NCBI RefSeq assembly: GCF_026125785.1
Contig: NZ_JAHCKL010000002.1
Span: forward strand, 62,001-126,000
Length of the DNA stretch: 64,000 bases
Direction of reading: 5' to 3'
Origin: Hydrogenophaga sp.
GTDB taxonomy: Bacteria > Pseudomonadota > Gammaproteobacteria > Burkholderiales > Burkholderiaceae_C
In this document: piece by piece, positions 62,826 to 64,000 of the stretch
How positions within the stretch are numbered: position 1 is the first letter of the stretch
How the letters are laid out: each line of letters starts with the position of its first letter
Notes under the pieces: generated by a model
What the model was told of the DNA's origin: nothing
The model's database searches: none
Seen by the model: the letters and a program-made list of their open reading frames with translations, nothing else
Translations under genes and position numbers: made by a program

Positions 62826-63743
62826 TCAGGCCTTTTCGCTGTGAACCAGTTCAAACACCACCGACCCGAGGTAGGTCTTGGTGATGGCGCCGCGCTGCTC
62901 GGTGTGCGCGGCGGCGGTTTCGACGAACTCCACACCCAGTGCGCGCAAGGCGTTGACCGCCGCCAGCACGTCGGGAACCCCCAGGCCGATGCGCTGCAGG
63001 CGCTCGTCGGCATCGACCACGTTGATCTCCGGTTCGATGAGTTGCAGCATGAAGCGCTTTGCGGGGTCCAGCGCCGGTGTGCGCAGCAGCGTGCCCTTGG
63101 GCATGATGCCGAAGCGTTGGTCATCCGGGATGAGCTCGGTGCCGAAAAGCTCGTTGTAGAACTCGATCCAGTCGTTGCTGCGTTCGGGTCCGATGTACTG
63201 CACGACGCCGAAGAAGTGCAGGCCGGCGGTGGCCGGTGGCCGCTGGTCCACCGAGGGGATGGGCACGAAATCCACGTCGTAGATCGAAAACTCCTTGTAC
63301 CGGTCGACAAAGTAGATGCGGCTGTTGCCCGCGCCGTGGATGGCCGGGATGTTGAGTTCCATCACCTCCGCGTGCGTGGGCACCGACCAGGCACCGCGTT
63401 CGAGCACATAGTGGTAGGCCGCTCGCGCGTCGCGCACGCGCAGCGCGATCGCGGAAATGAAAGGCACCTCACCGCCATGGCCACCGCCGCTGCGGGCGTC
63501 CGTGGGGTGCGCATTGACCACGATGTTGAGTTCCCCCTGGCGGTACAGCAGCACCTCGCGCGAACGGTGGCGCCCGACCGGGCGAAAGCCCATCATCTCC
63601 AGCACCTGCCCCAGGGCCTGAGGCTTGCTGGTCACGTACTCGATGAACTCGACGCCATCCAGGCCCAGCGGGTTGGCGGCGTCGCTGAAGGACGCCTGCA
63701 GGGGTTCGCGGCCAGCACTGGTGCTGAGAAGGAGATCGCTCAT
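62826..63743 (-). CDS. HPPD-like vicinal oxygen chelate protein, partner of the dehydratase
   Basis: 305 residues of two VOC repeats, resembling the C-terminal domain of QsuB/QuiC more than true 4-hydroxyphenylpyruvate dioxygenase. It opens with GLDGVEFIEYVTSKPQALGQ, a family hallmark, and has MMGFRPVGRHRSREVLLYRQ, GLHFFGVVQYIG (His) and SVVFELVHSEKA (Glu) at the end. It is first in the pair, the TIM-barrel dehydratase second, the reverse of the domain order in the fused enzymes. In those fusions this half has no proven catalytic role. Confidence 0.83.
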   Translation of the reverse strand: MSDLLLSTSAGREPLQASFSDAANPLGLDGVEFIEYVTSKPQALGQVLEMMGFRPVGRHRSREVLLYRQGELNIVVNAHPTDARSGGGHGGEVPFISAIALRVRDARAAYHYVLERGAWSVPTHAEVMELNIPAIHGAGNSRIYFVDRYKEFSIYDVDFVPIPSVDQRPPATAGLHFFGVVQYIGPERSNDWIEFYNELFGTELIPDDQRFGIMPKGTLLRTPALDPAKRFMLQLIEPEINVVDADERLQRIGLGVPDVLAAVNALRALGVEFVETAAAHTEQRGAITKTYLGSVVFELVHSEKA

Positions 63744-63825
63744 GAGGACACTCTCTGGGGTAAGGACAACGGTCGGACTTTAGGGCCAGCTCAGGGTTGA
63801 GCCCAAGCAGGCAGTCCCAAAAACG

Positions 63826-63859
63826 GTCGACAATCGGACATTCGCAATCGATGATCGAT
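63826..63859. promoter_or_regulatory. Predicted IclR (PcaU-like) site C, dehydratase genes and iclR
   Basis: TCGACAATCG (63827-63836) and TCGATGATCG (63848-63857) are 21 bases apart. The right copy is within a perfect palindrome, ATCGAT-G-ATCGAT (63847-63859). It lies between the divergent HPPD-like gene and the IclR gene, so one bound regulator could control both. Confidence 0.65.
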
Positions 63860-63899
63860 CAATATACGGGTTATCCCTAGACATCAAACCGAGCCTGCC

Positions 63900-64000
63900 A
63901 TGCCGACACCCCCTGCACCTGTGACACCGCATCCCCTGGAACGCCGCGACTGGATCGCCGGTCTGGAGCGGGGGCTTGCGGTCATCGAGGCCTTCGACGA
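63900..64000 (+). CDS. IclR-family regulator 2 (PcaR/PcaU-like), N-terminal part
   Basis: Starts at the ATG at 63900 and runs off the window after about 33 residues. The visible part, RRDWIAGLERGLAVIEAFD, is the usual start of PcaR/PcaU/CatR-type IclR proteins, which respond to protocatechuate-pathway acids. It is divergent from the HPPD-like/dehydratase genes, with predicted site C in between. It is the natural candidate to bind the three sites spaced at 21 bases. Confidence 0.8.
   Translation, partial: MPTPPAPVTPHPLERRDWIAGLERGLAVIEAFD

Noticed and set aside
62826-63743. Annotation as a true 4-hydroxyphenylpyruvate dioxygenase
   Set aside because: The neighbour is a dehydroshikimate dehydratase and the opening GLDGVEFIEYVT is that of QsuB/QuiC C-terminal domains; no tyrosine-pathway gene is nearby.

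Overview
The window is high-GC, densely coded chromosomal DNA from a beta-proteobacterium, most likely Burkholderiales and probably Comamonadaceae (Hydrogenophaga-like). The clues are an RpoD with a long Lys/Ala/Pro-rich N-terminus, an EF-P with Arg32 beside EarP, the DUF3348-DUF802 pair, Bug/TctC-type receptors, a phasin with PhaR-like sites, and the style of the intergenic hairpin repeats. Gene names and functions come from recognising motifs by eye; no database search was run.

Layout. 1-3420: end of a LysR regulator, then a Cpx-like set: a Spy-like lipoprotein, a leaderless Spy-like paralogue, a response regulator and a sensor kinase. 3392-5626: LysR and a class III extradiol (protocatechuate 4,5-type) dioxygenase. 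5628-7478: XRE regulator opposite an HTH protein plus DUF429 pair, with a perfect inverted-repeat operator. 7490-17037 (minus strand apart from ppk2): rpoD, dnaG, gamma-glutamyltransferase and an SDR dehydrogenase, then ppk2 and an iron-binding receptor. 17126-26780: patatin lipoprotein, phasin, deacetylase-thioesterase-nitroreductase operon, FKBP, NhaD-type antiporter, hydroxyacid dehydrogenase, RmuC and an MFS carrier. 26793-33502: TetR regulator and a complete RND efflux system around an AcrR-like operator. 33599-46630: LOG protein, AEC carrier, efp-earP, uvrC, pgsA, two transporter/regulator/enzyme groups including a predicted haloacetate dehalogenase and a tartrate/malate dehydrogenase, then HU, tRNA-Val, ppiD and tRNA-His.

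46676-49080 is a lower-GC, decayed accessory island just after tRNA-His. It holds two unknown genes, a cluster of TGCA repeats, a broken PriCT_2 primase/helicase gene and a reverse transcriptase fragment. It abuts a DUF802 gene that seems to have lost its C-terminus, so the island or its decay probably cut the DUF3348-DUF802 operon.

51406-64000 is the most interesting region. It is a catabolic cluster for a hydroaromatic acid, by inference quinate/shikimate or a relative: a TctABC transporter, two divergent shikimate-dehydrogenase-like proteins, a TIM-barrel 3-dehydroshikimate dehydratase with a separate HPPD-like partner (a split, order-reversed QsuB/QuiC arrangement), an acyl-CoA dehydrogenase, a fused CoA-transferase, a second TIM-barrel isomerase, a DMT carrier and two IclR regulators. 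Three of its intergenic regions carry the same 10-bp element repeated at exactly 21 bp, which predicts a regulon of the PcaR/PcaU-like IclR gene starting at the window's end. Protocatechuate made here could feed a 4,5-dioxygenase such as the one at 4404-5626, although the two loci are far apart.
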